NCBI GenBank assembly: GCA_015039465.1
Contig: MU130546.1
Span: forward strand, 153,444-217,443
Direction: 5' to 3'
DNA length: 64,000 nucleotides
From: Phlegmacium glaucopus
Taxonomy: Eukaryota > Basidiomycota > Agaricomycetes > Agaricales > Cortinariaceae
Shown: in pieces, positions 32,513 to 44,458 of the stretch
Layout: the number at the start of each line of letters is the position of its first letter
How positions within the stretch are numbered: position 1 is the first letter of the stretch
Translations under genes and position numbers: made by a program
The notes under the pieces: generated by a model
Database searches by the model: none
The model's input: only the letters and a program-made list of their open reading frames with translations
What the model was told of the DNA's origin: nothing

Positions 32513-34770
32513 TCAGGGTCGAGGCATTCCATATCCACCTCGGTCGCGGGGGTCTCCACGTCCATACCCACCGCCACCACCGCCGCCGCCTCTACCATAC
32601 GAATGTCTTGCCAACGGACCAGGAGACCTTGGTCGATCATATCCAGCAGAAGGAGGTGGGAAATCCATCCCATCCCTTCCCACGCGATAATCCCTATCCC
32701 TATCAACAGAAGGACCGCCAGTACCAGGTCCACCAGAGGGCGGAGGAGGCCAAGAAGAAGCTGAACTAGGAGGCGGTCCGGAACTTCCAGATCGAGGAGG
32801 TGGTGGCGGTGGAGGATATTCACCTGGAGGACGACGCATGGGGCCAGGGCCATCCCGGTTGCTTGCAGCAGGTGGAACATGAGGAGGATAGTAGCCTGAA
32901 GGAGGAAAATCTTCACGAGATCTTTTCATGGCTGGTCTAGAATCATCCATAGAACCAGGACCACTGCGTCTCATTGGACTGGGACTACGAGGACGAACAC
33001 GCCCGTAAGGTGGAGTGTATGGACCTGGTGGCCGACTTCTGTCTGTATCTCTGTTAGGTGGGCCGTGCGAATAACCACGATCATCAAGAGGTGGACCAGC
33101 GGGATATCCATCTGAGAAAAAAAACGAAGTTAGTCCCATTGTCTTCCTAAAGGAAATAAAGGGGAAGCACCTCGAGCAATGAAATCTCGTTCACCACGAT
33201 AGTCCCAACCCGCACTTCTTGGAGGGACATCTCTTTCGAACCGGTCTCGGTCTCCAGATCTATCCCATCCGTCTTCAACATCCCAACTCTGCGGAACACT
33301 AGGCGAAGGAGGATACTGTTGATACTGCCATTCACCACGTCTACCAGAAATATCGGGCCCAGGAGGCTGACGACCAGGTGAAGGCGGAAACGGCGCTGGC
33401 CTTCCTCCTCGGTCACCTCCACCTCCGCCACCACCACGAGGGATCTCCCCTAGAGGGGGACTAAAATCTCTATAAGATCGATCTCCATAACGAGCCAAAG
33501 GATCATCTAAAACATCAGGCCGCCTAGGATCATATTCAGCACGATAATTGCCACGATCTTCTCTTCCCATTGGTCTTCCGGGAGGCGGGCCGCGAAGTGG
33601 ATGTCTGTGCGCAACACCTGGCGGAGATGACAACGGCTTAGCACCCCGGCCGTCAGGAGGAGGGGAATGCGTATGAAAAGAACGAGGGGCTTGAACGCCA
33701 CTACCAGGCATAGGGGTACCGTTACCGGGAGAAGTTCCAAATCCTGAAGGACCACGATCACCAGGTCGTGGCGGACCATCGAACGAAGCACCACCACCAC
33801 CACCACCTCTATACTTAGGTCTCCTTGAATGAGGCCCAGGATGATCTCCATAGTGACTTGGATGCTCAGATGATGCTCTGCCTGCGCTCCGAGGTGGAAC
33901 TAAACGATCCTTAAGAGACGGACGAGGGCCATTATCTTCAAGAGGCATGTCAGATCTTGCACCGCCAGCCACACCCTCTTCAGAAGGCGAAGGAACCGAA
34001 CCGAGATTTTGATTAGCAGCGTCTGTGGAACGCAAGGAAGATGCACGTGACGACTGGATATCGACATCAGCAGGAGCAGCAATAGCAGCAGATGGCTGAG
34101 TCTGTTGTTGTGGAGGAACGATACGGTCAGCTGTAGATGCCCGAGAAGGGGGACCAACACCACTACCAACACGCTCAGAGCGAGAATCGACAGATGGTCC
34201 CCAAGAACTTCCAGGCGCACCCCGAGAGTCAGGCTGAGGACGAGAATCAACAGGATTAGGTCGAGAATCACCAGGAGCTCGATTGGGAGGAATGTAGTCA
34301 GATGCATGATGTGGTGGCCCACGACGATCATCAATAGTAGCAGCTGAAAGACGATGATCATCGACTTGAATACCAGAAGCGTCATCTGAAGAACCGCGAT
34401 CAGCGGGCGGTTGTCTTCTTCCTGTGTCATTGGCTGATGCAGGACCAGAAACACCAATAGTGCTAACAGCCGATTGACCCTCGGCAGAGTCCCCAGGGGT
34501 TTCTCCTTGACGCCCTTGAGCCTGAGATTGAGACGGAATCGTACCCATGTAGATACTAGCCAAAGCCAAAGGCTGAGGAACAGCGCGAAAGAAAGGGTGC
34601 TGTCCATCCTTGATCATCTTCTTGAGGTTCTGCAAGATGTCCAGATCAGTCTTTCCTGGGGGCAGAGTAAGTTTCACTGGCTGAAGTTGAGACTGTTGTT
34701 GAGGTTGTGGCTGTGGCTGTGGCTGTTGAGGAAGTGGCTGTTGCTGGGAAGAACCAAAGAAGGGTGGTTG

Positions 34771-34812
<42 letters not shown>

Positions 34813-35076
34813 AAGGTTGGGAAGTATGGGATTGAAAGGAGCGTAGGCACCATACGGATAGTTAGCTCCCATTTGAAAAGACGGACCCATCTGAACATTG
34901 TGCATTTTTGGGTTACCAAAAGACAGAGGCATATGAGACGGTCCTGCTGGCTCTTCGCTAGGAGTTGGAACGAGGTAATGAGTATTTGGATCTTCAGTAA
35001 GAGTAGTCACTGTTCGTTCACGCTGGTGGACATTGCCGCGCCCTTTGCGCTGTTTCTTGTTTTGTCGTGCTGACAT
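32513..35076 (-). CDS. Low-complexity Gln/Pro/Arg-Gly-rich protein
   Basis: Two exons (35076-33171 and 33111-32513) with a 59-base intron give 834 residues. The ATG chosen follows a CTTTAG acceptor-like sequence, so the first intron may lie in the leader. The order is: basic start (MSARQNKKQRKGRG), polyglutamine (about 15 Gln) and Pro-Gln repeats, a folded-looking stretch VKLTLPPGKTDLDILQNLKK, a D-S-R-rich region, then long Pro/Gly/Arg tracts with DR/RD repeats and an RGG-like end (YGRGGGGGGGGYGRGDPRDR). Composition suggests an RNA-binding or condensate-forming protein; no defined domain was recognised, so function is open. A truncated inverted copy lies at 5403-6788. Confidence 0.78.
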
Positions 35077-36141
35077 CGGGTGGCCTAAAGAAAGGGTCCT
35101 TGATTTGTCAGTGGAACTTCTAACCAAGATCAGGTACCAGCTCTAACCAGAACGACCTCCTCGCTGTTGCTGACGATGACCTTGAAGCGACGCCAGGGGG
35201 AAATTAAGATTTGGACGAACCGGATGACGGTAAGAAAAGAAATCACTCGAACCTAATAATTATAAGTCCGGTCGCGCACATCGTTGACAAATCTTTTACA
35301 GTTCTGAACTCAGATCTGAGCAGTACCTCGGTCTTTAGTTTCTTTTGTTAAGGCTACAGCCATCACATTCAGGAGGCGATACTACAACAAATCTAATCAT
35401 GGTTATTTCATATCCAAGCAACTTTGCCTGGCTATCTAGTGGTAGTCGCCGCAACAATGCATCCAACTGCATCCAAGAACTTTAAAAATGCACGTTACAT
35501 GCACGATGCATGACCAAACCTCAAGCGCTCAAAGTTGATCCCCTCTTCCAATTTCGATTGCATTAAGCCATTATTAGCAGAAGACCCTATATGAGTATCT
35601 TCTCCAGCGGCTTACTGCGCATGCCTGTCAGTCATAGTTGTCTAGGCCAGAAATAAATACAGGGTACGATCGTTCTGTCAAATAAGAACCTTACAGAGCT
35701 TCGACGAATCAATGAGCTTAGAACCCAAGAGAACAAGAGGGCTCTCAAGCCCGCGACCCTGGCCCCTAACTCTCATCGGCGGTAACATATTGCCATATAG
35801 AATAGGGGATGTCCCCAGTCCGAGTCACAGTATAGCCTTATGTCTCTGTTTCGGAAAAGAAATGGAAGAAAAGACTTCCAGGGTGTGTATTGACTGTTCG
35901 TTATAGTAATGACCTAAACATGGCTTCTCAGTTATTCTAATCCTCGATCTGGCCGGCTTTAAATCAAGATGACTAGTCCAGAAATTTCGAGAGTGCAAAC
36001 AAAAGAAGCCTGCAAACTCGAATGACTGTAACGCCATCCGAGTATCGGTTGAACAACAGTAGGATAAGTATGAGATGAAGCAGGACTTTGGGTTGACATC
36101 TGACGATACCATTAATATGCCCTGACAAAATTGGTGTTTTA
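33607..36141 (-). repeat. Inverted segmental duplication, copy 2 (of 4366-6875)
   Basis: Nearly identical in reverse complement to 4366-6875. This copy contains the complete gene and probably represents the ancestral locus. The outer breakpoint is at about 36141, just after AATTTTGTCAGGG; relative to copy 1 it has 31 more bases there. Confidence 0.88.
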
Positions 36142-37563
36142 GTAATGGACCCCAAAATGTCAGATGGTGAGCAGTGATTTGTTAGACACCCCCAAAGTGT
36201 CAGATGGTGGACAGTCACAGCACTTTGTTAGACATCTGTTCCTGGGCCAATAGGCTACCCGTGTGTACTGTCAGCTTGCAGCCTTGCACACTAACACAGC
36301 TTTGAGTTACCTCACTAACTTCAATCACAAATTGAAGAGGCCGAATGCTCATATAGTAGATTAGGATGTGTACCATGATTTTATATTAATTGTTTAACCA
36401 TGGTTCATGGCCTAACAAAGGGATCATGTCAACTTTGACCAACCCAACCAGTTTACATGCTCGTGGGAAATCTCGCTTCCTAGCTTTCATTGAATCAGAC
36501 GACGTATCTGTTTCACCACTATCGCTCTCTGATGCTGGCTTTGATTCCTGAGAGGTCTTGCCAGTGTACATGGACATTCTCCAAGGGGGTGTCAAAAAAA
36601 TAAAATCATTTTTAACCCTGTCACATGAAAAATTTCTTTATTTAGATAGTATTGACCACATGATCTAGTGACAAAGCTGATCAATGTCACTCTTTTCATT
36701 GATAACTCAACAACAGACCACCAACTTTGCCTCTAATCCCTTGCACACATTGCATCTAGTATTATGTGAGGCTCATCAGGCAATACTACTTTGTTACAAT
36801 TAGCTCTTTGAGAAAACTGAAACAGCATTACCTGGTAGATTTCAGACATAATATCCTGTAGATTAGGGGAAGCTTGGGGGAGGAAATGGAAAAGATAACA
36901 TATTCAATAGATTGTTCATTCATTTATATATATTTTTGGCATCATATGGCCCAAAAGATAAGTCAGGTGCATCATTCTGATTGCTTGGGGTTCTAGTTCC
37001 AGTAATTTTTTAAGCTGGCCAAAGTGACCCCCTCCCCACATCATATTTTTTATTTTAATCCTGTTACCCCCTTGACCCTCAAGGTTGTACATTGTGCTTC
37101 CCATCAAGCTACTATTCTTGTAAGAGGACACTACATATGCATATACCTATTCACTACATACTCCATCCTGCCCCATTCTTAGTATGGTGTACAAACCATA
37201 TTGCACATGGACTAATGAGATTACCACTCACCATCCTATACTTAGTACTGTACACATGTGTGACTCCGAGTAGATATTTATCACACATGTTCTTAGGAAT
37301 GTGTGTGCTCTACTTCTAAAATTGTGGCTAACCACTAACCTAACTGCAGGTACAGTGTTGCAGTTAGTATATCTTCCAGTTATCATCAGTCAAGGTCAAT
37401 TTATGTCTTAGTTATTTCAGTCAACTAATCTAACTTACAAATACTACATGAAAATGGGAGGTTTATAGAGGTCAAAATATGGGTTTGGACAGGTCCAGAC
37501 CAGAATTCTGTGTTTTTTTTTTGCCTACTTTCATGGCACAACTTTAACAGTCTTTCTGTAGCT
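36142..37563. other. Repeat-rich intergenic stretch
   Basis: Two direct repeats around AGTGTCAGATGGTG...TTTGTTAGACA occur at about 36150-36235. A minus-strand open frame at 36386-36595 (69 codons, acidic Ser/Asp then DFPRACKLVGLVKVDMIPLLGHE) has no recognised domain. From about 37314 onward the sequence is the start of the NLR segmental duplication. Nothing else is supported. Confidence 0.4.
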
Positions 37564-40500
37564 TCAATAATCCCAAAAATTGGAAAAAAATTGAGAAGTA
37601 CGGGCCTTTAAAACCCAGATCATACTTCCCAAGGTGACTGGATCTCCTGCACCAAGAATCTTCTTCCTCATATCCCTGACTTGAACAAACAGTTGCACTG
37701 CCTCATTCCACCTTTTCTGATGCTTGTATGTCATTGCTAGATATTGCATGCTTGTGAGGGTGTCTGGATGTTCTGCACCAAGAAACTCCTTCCTCATGTC
37801 TATGACTTGAACAAAGAGTTGCTCTGCCTCATTCCACCTTTTCTGACTATAATATGTGGCTGCAAGATTTTCCATGCTAATGATGGTGTCTGGATGATCT
37901 GCACCAATAAGCTTCTTCCTCATGTCCAGGATTTGAACCTCCAGCTGTTCTGCCTCATTCAACTTTCCATGATTATGGTATATGCCTGCTAGATTTGCCA
38001 TGCTTGTAAGGGTGTCTGGATGATCTGCACCAAGCACTTTCATCCTCTTGTCCATAACTTGAACACATAGCTGCTCTGCCTCAATCCACTTTCCCTGATG
38101 ACTATATGTGGCTGCTAGATTTTGTATGCTTGTGAGGGTGTCTGGATGTTCTGGACCAAGAAACTTCTTCCTCATGTCCAGGACTTGAACCTCCAGGTGC
38201 TCTGCCTCATTCTGCTTTCCCTGATTATTGTATATGACTGCTAGATTTGCCATGATGTCAAGGGTTTCTGGATGTCCTGCACCAAGCAGCTTCTTCCTCA
38301 TGTTTATGACTTGAACAAACAGCTGCTCTGCCTCATTCCACCTTCCCTGATTACAGTATGTGACTCCTAAATTTTGCATGCTTGTGAGGGTATCTGGATG
38401 TTCTGCACCAAGCAGCTTCTTCCTCATATCCATGACTTGAACCTCCAGCTGCTCTGCCTCATTCCACCTTCCCTGATCACTGTATGTGGCTGCCAGATGT
38501 GCCATACTGGTGAGGGTGTCTGGATGTTCTGCACCAATAAACTTCTTCCTCATGTTCATGACTTGAACAAACAGCTGCTCTGCCTCATTCCACTGTCCCT
38601 GACGGAAGTATGTGACTGCTAGACATTCCATGCTTCTGAGCATGGATGGATGTTCTGCACTGATAAGCTTCTTGTTCATGTCCATGACTTGAACAAACTG
38701 CTGCTGTGCCTCATGCCACCTTCCCTGATCCAAGTATGTGGCTGCTAGATATTGCATGCTCTTGAGGGTGTCTGGATGTTCTGCACCAAAAAGCTTCCTC
38801 CTCATGTCCATGACTTGAACAAACAGCTGCTCTGCCTCATTCCACCTTCCCTGATTACGGTATATGACTGCTAGACCTTCCATGGCCCTGAATGTGGCTG
38901 GATGATCCTTACCAAGAAGCTTCTTGCTCATGTCCATAACTTGAACCTCTAGCTGCTCTGCCTCATTCCACCTTCCCTGATCCAAGTATGTGAATGCTAG
39001 ATTTGCCATGCTTGTGAGGGTGTCTGGATGTTCTGTACCAATGAGCTTCTTCCTCATGTCCATGACTTGAACAAACAGCTGCTCTGCCTCATTCAACCTT
39101 CCCATATCACTGTATGCAACTGCTAGATTTTCAATGCTCATGAGGGTGTTTGGATGTTCTGCACCATGAAGCTTCTTGCTCATGTCTATAACTTGAACAA
39201 ACAGCTGCTCTGTCTCATTCCACCTTCCCTGATCATGATATGTGACTGCTAGATTTGCCATGCATTTGAAGATGTCTGGATGTTCTACACCAAGCAGCTT
39301 CTTCCTCATGTCCATGACTTGAACCAAAAGCTGTTCTGCCTCATTCCACCTTCCCTGATTATGGTATGTGGCTGCTAGATTTTCCATGCCTCTGAGGGTG
39401 AATGGATGTTCTGCACCAAGCAGCTTCTTCCTCATGTCCATGACTTGGGTATCCAACTGCTCTGCATTCTTCCAGTCTCCATTCTCCCTCATTGCTTGTG
39501 CAAAATTGGTATATTTGTCATCATAGTACTGGCTGATAAGTCCCAGCTGGCTTCCATGTAACTCATTTGCCTTGACATGTGGAAGAATCAATCGCCGTAA
39601 TGCATAATCCTGAGTTGCAAGTCTCTCTGAGATTGCACAGGACAAAATTATGCTTCCCATCTCCCATGTTCTTTGCTGCTCAGATTTCAACATTCGCTCC
39701 CGACTCCAACAATGCACCAAGGGGTGAACAGAAAATATTTCAGATGATTGCCCTCTTTTCATCAAGGAGAAGGAGAAAAGCACACTAATGCCTGCTCCAA
39801 AGATGAATTCATCCCATTGGCCATCATTGTTCAAGGAAAGTAGAGTATGATCCAGTAAAGTGATTGCAAGGGGTAGCTTTCCAGTTATCTCATCATCAAC
39901 ATCCTTTCTGGACTCCTCAGCAGCAGATCGGAATATGTCTCTAGAGATATTACTATGATGATAGAAAGCACATATTTGAAGAATTAGGATTGCAGCCTGG
40001 GCTGCTTGTCCATCTTCAACAGTGGATCTAGCTCTCTTTTCTATCTCTTTAAAAGATAGATCCCAAGTCCCATACACTGTCTTATCATAACTTGATGCTC
40101 CTGTGAAGATAGCATCTGACATAAGACTCTGACGATGTAATGAGAATCGTCTCAGATATTCATTGATATTACATTTCCCAGCATCAATGTAGGCACCAGC
40201 ATGATCAACAGCCAGTGGAATACAGCCAAGTTCATTGACAATGGCTTTAGCAACTTCAAGATGCTCAGGTAATGGATCCAAATAGCTAGCTTTGAGGAGC
40301 AGAGCTATAGCATCTGGCTCCTCCATGCCATTGATCTCAATTACATTCTGAAATGATATGATCCTTCCCATGGATCGACTTCGACTGGTAATCAGAATAT
40401 TACCTCTTTTACCTGGGGGAATGAACTTGGCCACAACCTCTGGAGAAGGATCATCAGCATTATCAAAGACAATCAACCATTCCTCTTGAATGTAAGACAT

Positions 40501-41605
40501 CCACTGGAGGACAGATTCAACTGAGCCATCAACACCAGAAGTTTGGGCAGCAGGAAGGCAAGATATGCCCTTGAGAGACCTTGTAATACTCTCATGGGAG
40601 GAGGCATCAACCCAGAACACATGAGAAAAACTAGAGCAAGGAATGAATCCAATGTTGTTGTGAATGACAATGTGAAGATACTGACCTGTCAGACATTTCT
40701 TCTATGAACTTGAGACAGATCTGGGTCTTTCCAATCCCTCCCATTCCCCAGAGGAGACAAGAACGCCGCGACATCAGTCCATTGTTAGCATGACAAACAA
40801 AAATCTTCCCAAGTTTGTCAAGTTCATCTTTCCGTCCAGTAAAGAATAGACTGGCAGTTGGTGTCTGAGGTACAGGGATCTTCATCTGCCCTTCGAAATT
40901 ATTGACAATATTGTACTAGCAGATAAATCAATGCCAAATCATTTACACAGCCTACATGAAAGACTTACAAAAGTGCCACCAGCGATGAGTACAGCCTTGG
41001 CATTCATGAAGGGAATCAAGCCAGGATGCTGAGTCTGCTGCTCATTAGGAAAAGCCAAGAACAGTGAATGAAAGTAACTCACCAAGCGATATTGTTCTGA
41101 TTCTGTAGGTCCCAAGTTGGCCTGCATTCTGACGTCAGGCAAGAGCGAAATCCCACCCGGATGGGCTAGAGTAGGGACCGCTGCAGAGACCGAAGCGGAG
41201 ACTTGGGCTTCATGGGCAGTCTGACCGACGACGACGACAACGATTGAGTAATCATAATGTAACGAGGTAAGCTGAACTCTTACGTGGGCAAGATCAACGT
41301 CTAATGCCGAAGCCGACGTGGAGGCTTGGGCATCATGGGCAGTCTAATCAACGATAATGTGTGAGTAATTATAGGTGTGATGAGCTTAGTTGAATACTTA
41401 CAGTAACGTCAGAGGCTTGAACGCGAGCAAGGTCATTGGTCGCCAAGTCGGAGACTGGGGCGGAGACTTGGGGTTCATGGTCAGTCTGATTGACGACGAT
41501 GGGTACTAAGTGATATGGGCGCGATGGGTGAAGTTGAACACTCACGGTAACGCCGGCAGTTTGATTAGCTTGAGCGCTTGCAGCCGCAGCGGGAATGGAT
41601 GGCAT
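37564..41605 (-). CDS. NB-ARC-TPR NLR, copy 1 (14 full repeats plus a partial one)
   Basis: Seven exons (41605-41546, 41485-41402, 41343-41284, 41220-41083, 41034-40969, 40915-40686, 40630-37564) total 1235 codons including stop. The N-terminus is Ala/Ser/Val-rich, built from repeated TxH(D/E) mini-exons, and leads to NAKAVLIAGGTFYNIVNN. NB-ARC follows, with TPTASLFFTGR, P-loop GMGGIGKTQ, SHVFWVDASS across intron 6, Walker B WLIVFDNADD, GNILITSRS and GCIPLAVDHAGAY. The last exon encodes 42-residue TPR-type repeats (GRWNEAEQL-x-VQVMDMRKK consensus). The ATG used by copy 2 is GTG here; the first in-frame ATG, 11 codons later, is taken as start. The last 8 residues differ from copy 2 through a 1-base deletion. 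NLRs of this type are thought to oligomerise on ligand sensing; output is unknown because no effector domain is seen. Confidence 0.85.
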
Positions 41606-42837
41606 GGGATCAGCGAGACTTGTTACGACTGTCGACACTGCTTCAGGACCCGAACCAAGAAAGAGTATTGGTGATGGTCAGAGGTGGATATTTTGGTTTA
41701 TTCGACTTGAAATTTTTTCTAAGAAATGCGCTGTATCGTTGAACAATGAGTTGTCGTTGCGATTGTGCAGAGATCAAGATGGGCAAAAAGCAGGATGCTC
41801 TCAATTACATAAGCACAATTTCCCAAACTTGAACGTGACTTGTCCTACCACTTTCCGCAAGAACTTAAACAAATAACGCAAACCCCTCATTCAGAGGTTG
41901 GGGTTCTCATGGTTCTCTCCTTGCTCCAAACCTCTGTCTTCCCATCGGAATCAAAATATTCCCAGTATCATGTACATACACAGGCCGTACTTGCTTTCCA
42001 CTTTGTACTAGGAGGGCTCGAGTCGTCTTGATCATTGTGGTAGATCAGAGAGGCTACATAATAACTCGACATATCCAGGCTGCGCTCATCGTTTCCCTCC
42101 CATCAAAATCATTCTTGATCCAAGACCTGCGAACCGTTGAAAATCGTAATCTTTCAGTTTCCCAACTCTTTGGAAATCTCCAGGTATTTGACTGTCGATA
42201 AATCTAGGGAAGGGATCCGTGTCAGCAAAAAGAATAAATAAGTACTAGTAGCGCTCGTTGCGGTGTCACCATGGTGAGTAAAATTCGTGCATAGGTTAGT
42301 GGAGTATAAAAGATTTGGGTAGACATGCTAACTCACCCTCCCTTGTGTATTCATGGCTCATTGTCGATCGTCGTATAGAAACTTACAGAACAAGGAATAA
42401 TTGTAGGAGCAACCGGCAACTGGTTCAAACCATCGGGCGGTACATAGCCCCGCATGCGTACAAGCACTGGCAGCATCCTCGAAATTCAGACCGAACTTGC
42501 CAAGTTTTAAGTTGAAAAATCCACCTGAGTTCGTGTAAGGCCTAATCGCCTGCCTATCGTCTGGCTCCAATTCTTAGAAGCTCTGGCTGGAGTTTTCGAC
42601 TCATGTCAAAAGCCCAGGTGCATAAGTATATATAGGCCCTTTCGCTATCTGCACCATACATCCCTGCAGATGCTATGCTCTTCGTCGACCCAATTTTACC
42701 ATTACCGCCGGGGGTCGGGGCTGATTTATTTTCCATTAATCTCAACCGATGTTATATTACTCACAATAAAAAGACAGCTGACCATTTTCGAAGAGGGAGC
42801 GGAAGTATTAGGGAACTGTGGGAGCTTGAACAGGAAT
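41606..42837. other. Promoter side of NLR copy 1
   Basis: The first 450 bases resemble the 5' flank of NLR copy 2 (55737-56450), with indels; the 279-bp MITE present there is missing. No gene is supported. Beyond about 42100 the copies no longer align well by eye until 42838. Confidence 0.4.
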
Positions 42838-43352
42838 AGTTTGAGTGGGGCGGGAGCTGGATGGGTAGGTAGTGGCGGTGGTATAGGTATATGTAGTGCG
42901 GGCTATTATTTTAGATATAGTCAACCATTGACAAGAAACGTCATATAAGAGAACGATTTTACCTTCGTTGGTACCGTGTGTGATGAAGAACGCGGAGATG
43001 TTGAGCTAACCGAAGGGGATTCAACTTTGATATGTGAATTGACGGACATAGTATTTGTGCTTGTTGATCCTACTGTAAATGGTCGGCCATCCTTGGAGAT
43101 AAGGATAACATCATTTTCGTCCTCTGGTGAGATATACAGATCGAATTCATCCATTGGCTCCTCGTTAACTTCCAATATTTGACCAAATTTATTCCTGCCT
43201 TCCTCGGTCTCACCAGAACATGTACAAGCGCTCTTGTCGACATCGTCTACCGTGGGGCGTGGGGTCGCAGGAACGAATTTGATCTGTGGGGGTCTTCGTT
43301 TCCAGGGTCGCTGTAGACGCACTGACGAAGGCCTAGGTATTCGGAAGGGATT
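42838..43352 (-). pseudogene. Fragment of the Ser-rich membrane-protein gene (copy of 57480-57999)
   Basis: A 133-codon open part (43322-42921; SVRLQRPWKRRPPQIKFVPA...) corresponds to the cytoplasmic tail of the protein encoded at 56889-58771. Sequence on both sides is lost. Further pieces of the same gene are scattered at 43553-43600 and 44152-44240, separated by unrelated insertions and the MITE at 43601-44151. Ectodomain, membrane segment and final exon are absent, so the gene is dead. Confidence 0.8.
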
Positions 43353-43600
43353 GTAGAAATACGAGGTCGATAGGCGCTGTTCCTAAACCTAATAAATTCC
43401 GTTTGACAGAGTAAGTGACAGTTAACTCATTACAAACGGATGAGTACGACGATACAAAAACTCTTGCAAAAACTCTTCCTTTATATATCTAGTTACTGCT
43501 TAGTAATATACGCTGGTGCTCCTTGCAGCTCGCACGCGGAATCCCCATTCCAACAGGGATTAGTTCTCATTAGAGGATTCTCGTGTTTAGAATTTGAATA

Positions 43601-44151
43601 GGGGAGCTCAAAGTTGCCGTGGACCGTAGCCGTAGATCCGTAGAACTATTTGTAGATCATGGAATTTCAATGTCCGAAACTTAGATAATGGGGACTGTCA
43701 CGCTTTAAGTGTAATAATCAATTAAATCAGATTAAATCATGTTGTTCTGCAATTTCCGGGAGTATATATTTCCAAATATGTCTGCAGACGGTGATCTTGC
43801 TCTCAGAGTCTCACTGGAGTATTATTATGACACGTGTTAGCACAAAAATACTAGTATTAGTAGTAAACATGTCAGTGTGGTAAAAAACTCTAAAGTTCTC
43901 GTTTTTTCCCATTTCGGCAACAATTTTCCAAGCAAGTTCATGGTTGTTTGCAGTCCATGGAAACAGGGGTATACTATTACCCTTGGTCTTTTAAAAAGAG
44001 TGAGATATCTGTAGGAATATGGCGTGTTTGAGCTCGGTCACATTTGGTCACAGTATTAACTCACATCGGAGCCTAAATTGCCATGATGTGTCAGCTACTG
44101 TGGGAGGTCTACGGATCTACGGCTACAGTCTACGGCAACTTTGAGCTCCCC
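43601..44151. mobile_element. MITE with long terminal inverted repeats (551 bp), Harbinger-like
   Basis: Ends are GGGGAGCTCAAAGTTGCCGT and ACGGCAACTTTGAGCTCCCC, with a second inverted block (CGTAGCCGTAGATCCGTAGA) inside. TA lies on both sides (43599-43600 and 44152-44153). The terminal core AGCTCAAAGTTGCC resembles AGTTCAAAGTTGGC of the neighbouring transposon. No coding frame; non-autonomous. Confidence 0.78.
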
Positions 44152-44458
44152 TAATGTTGAATGATGAATCATCCTTGGATTTTGATCAGATTCATGGACA
44201 TCAGTCAGCTCTGGATAAATGATGCCATGGAATATATTGACCGCGTTCCACATGCATGATTGCTGTGTTACTAGTGAAGTTCAAAGTTGGCTGCAGCTCG
44301 CAGCTCGCAGCTTGCATTTCACAGCAGCACTGATTATATAATAAATTTTGAAAGTCCACTTATGTCACACAAATCACTGAATGATAATCACAATTCCTTT
44401 TAAACAAATGCCACCTCAGTCATGACACAAAGAGCTCATAGATGCATACTTAATCTCT

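Larger units (their letters stand above)
37314..43352 (-). repeat. Tandem segmental duplication, copy 1 (NB-ARC-TPR NLR plus flanking gene)
   Basis: The unit matches about 51810-57999 in the same orientation. It includes the 3' flank, the NLR and part of the neighbouring membrane-protein gene. Both unit boundaries and the intervening 8 kb are filled with transposons. Coding parts of NB-ARC are almost identical; the repeat region and the intergenic part have changed. Confidence 0.85.

Noticed and set aside
36386..36595. 69-codon acidic frame as a small gene
   Set aside because: No recognised family, no conserved neighbour and TE-rich surroundings; kept only as a note in the intergenic entry.
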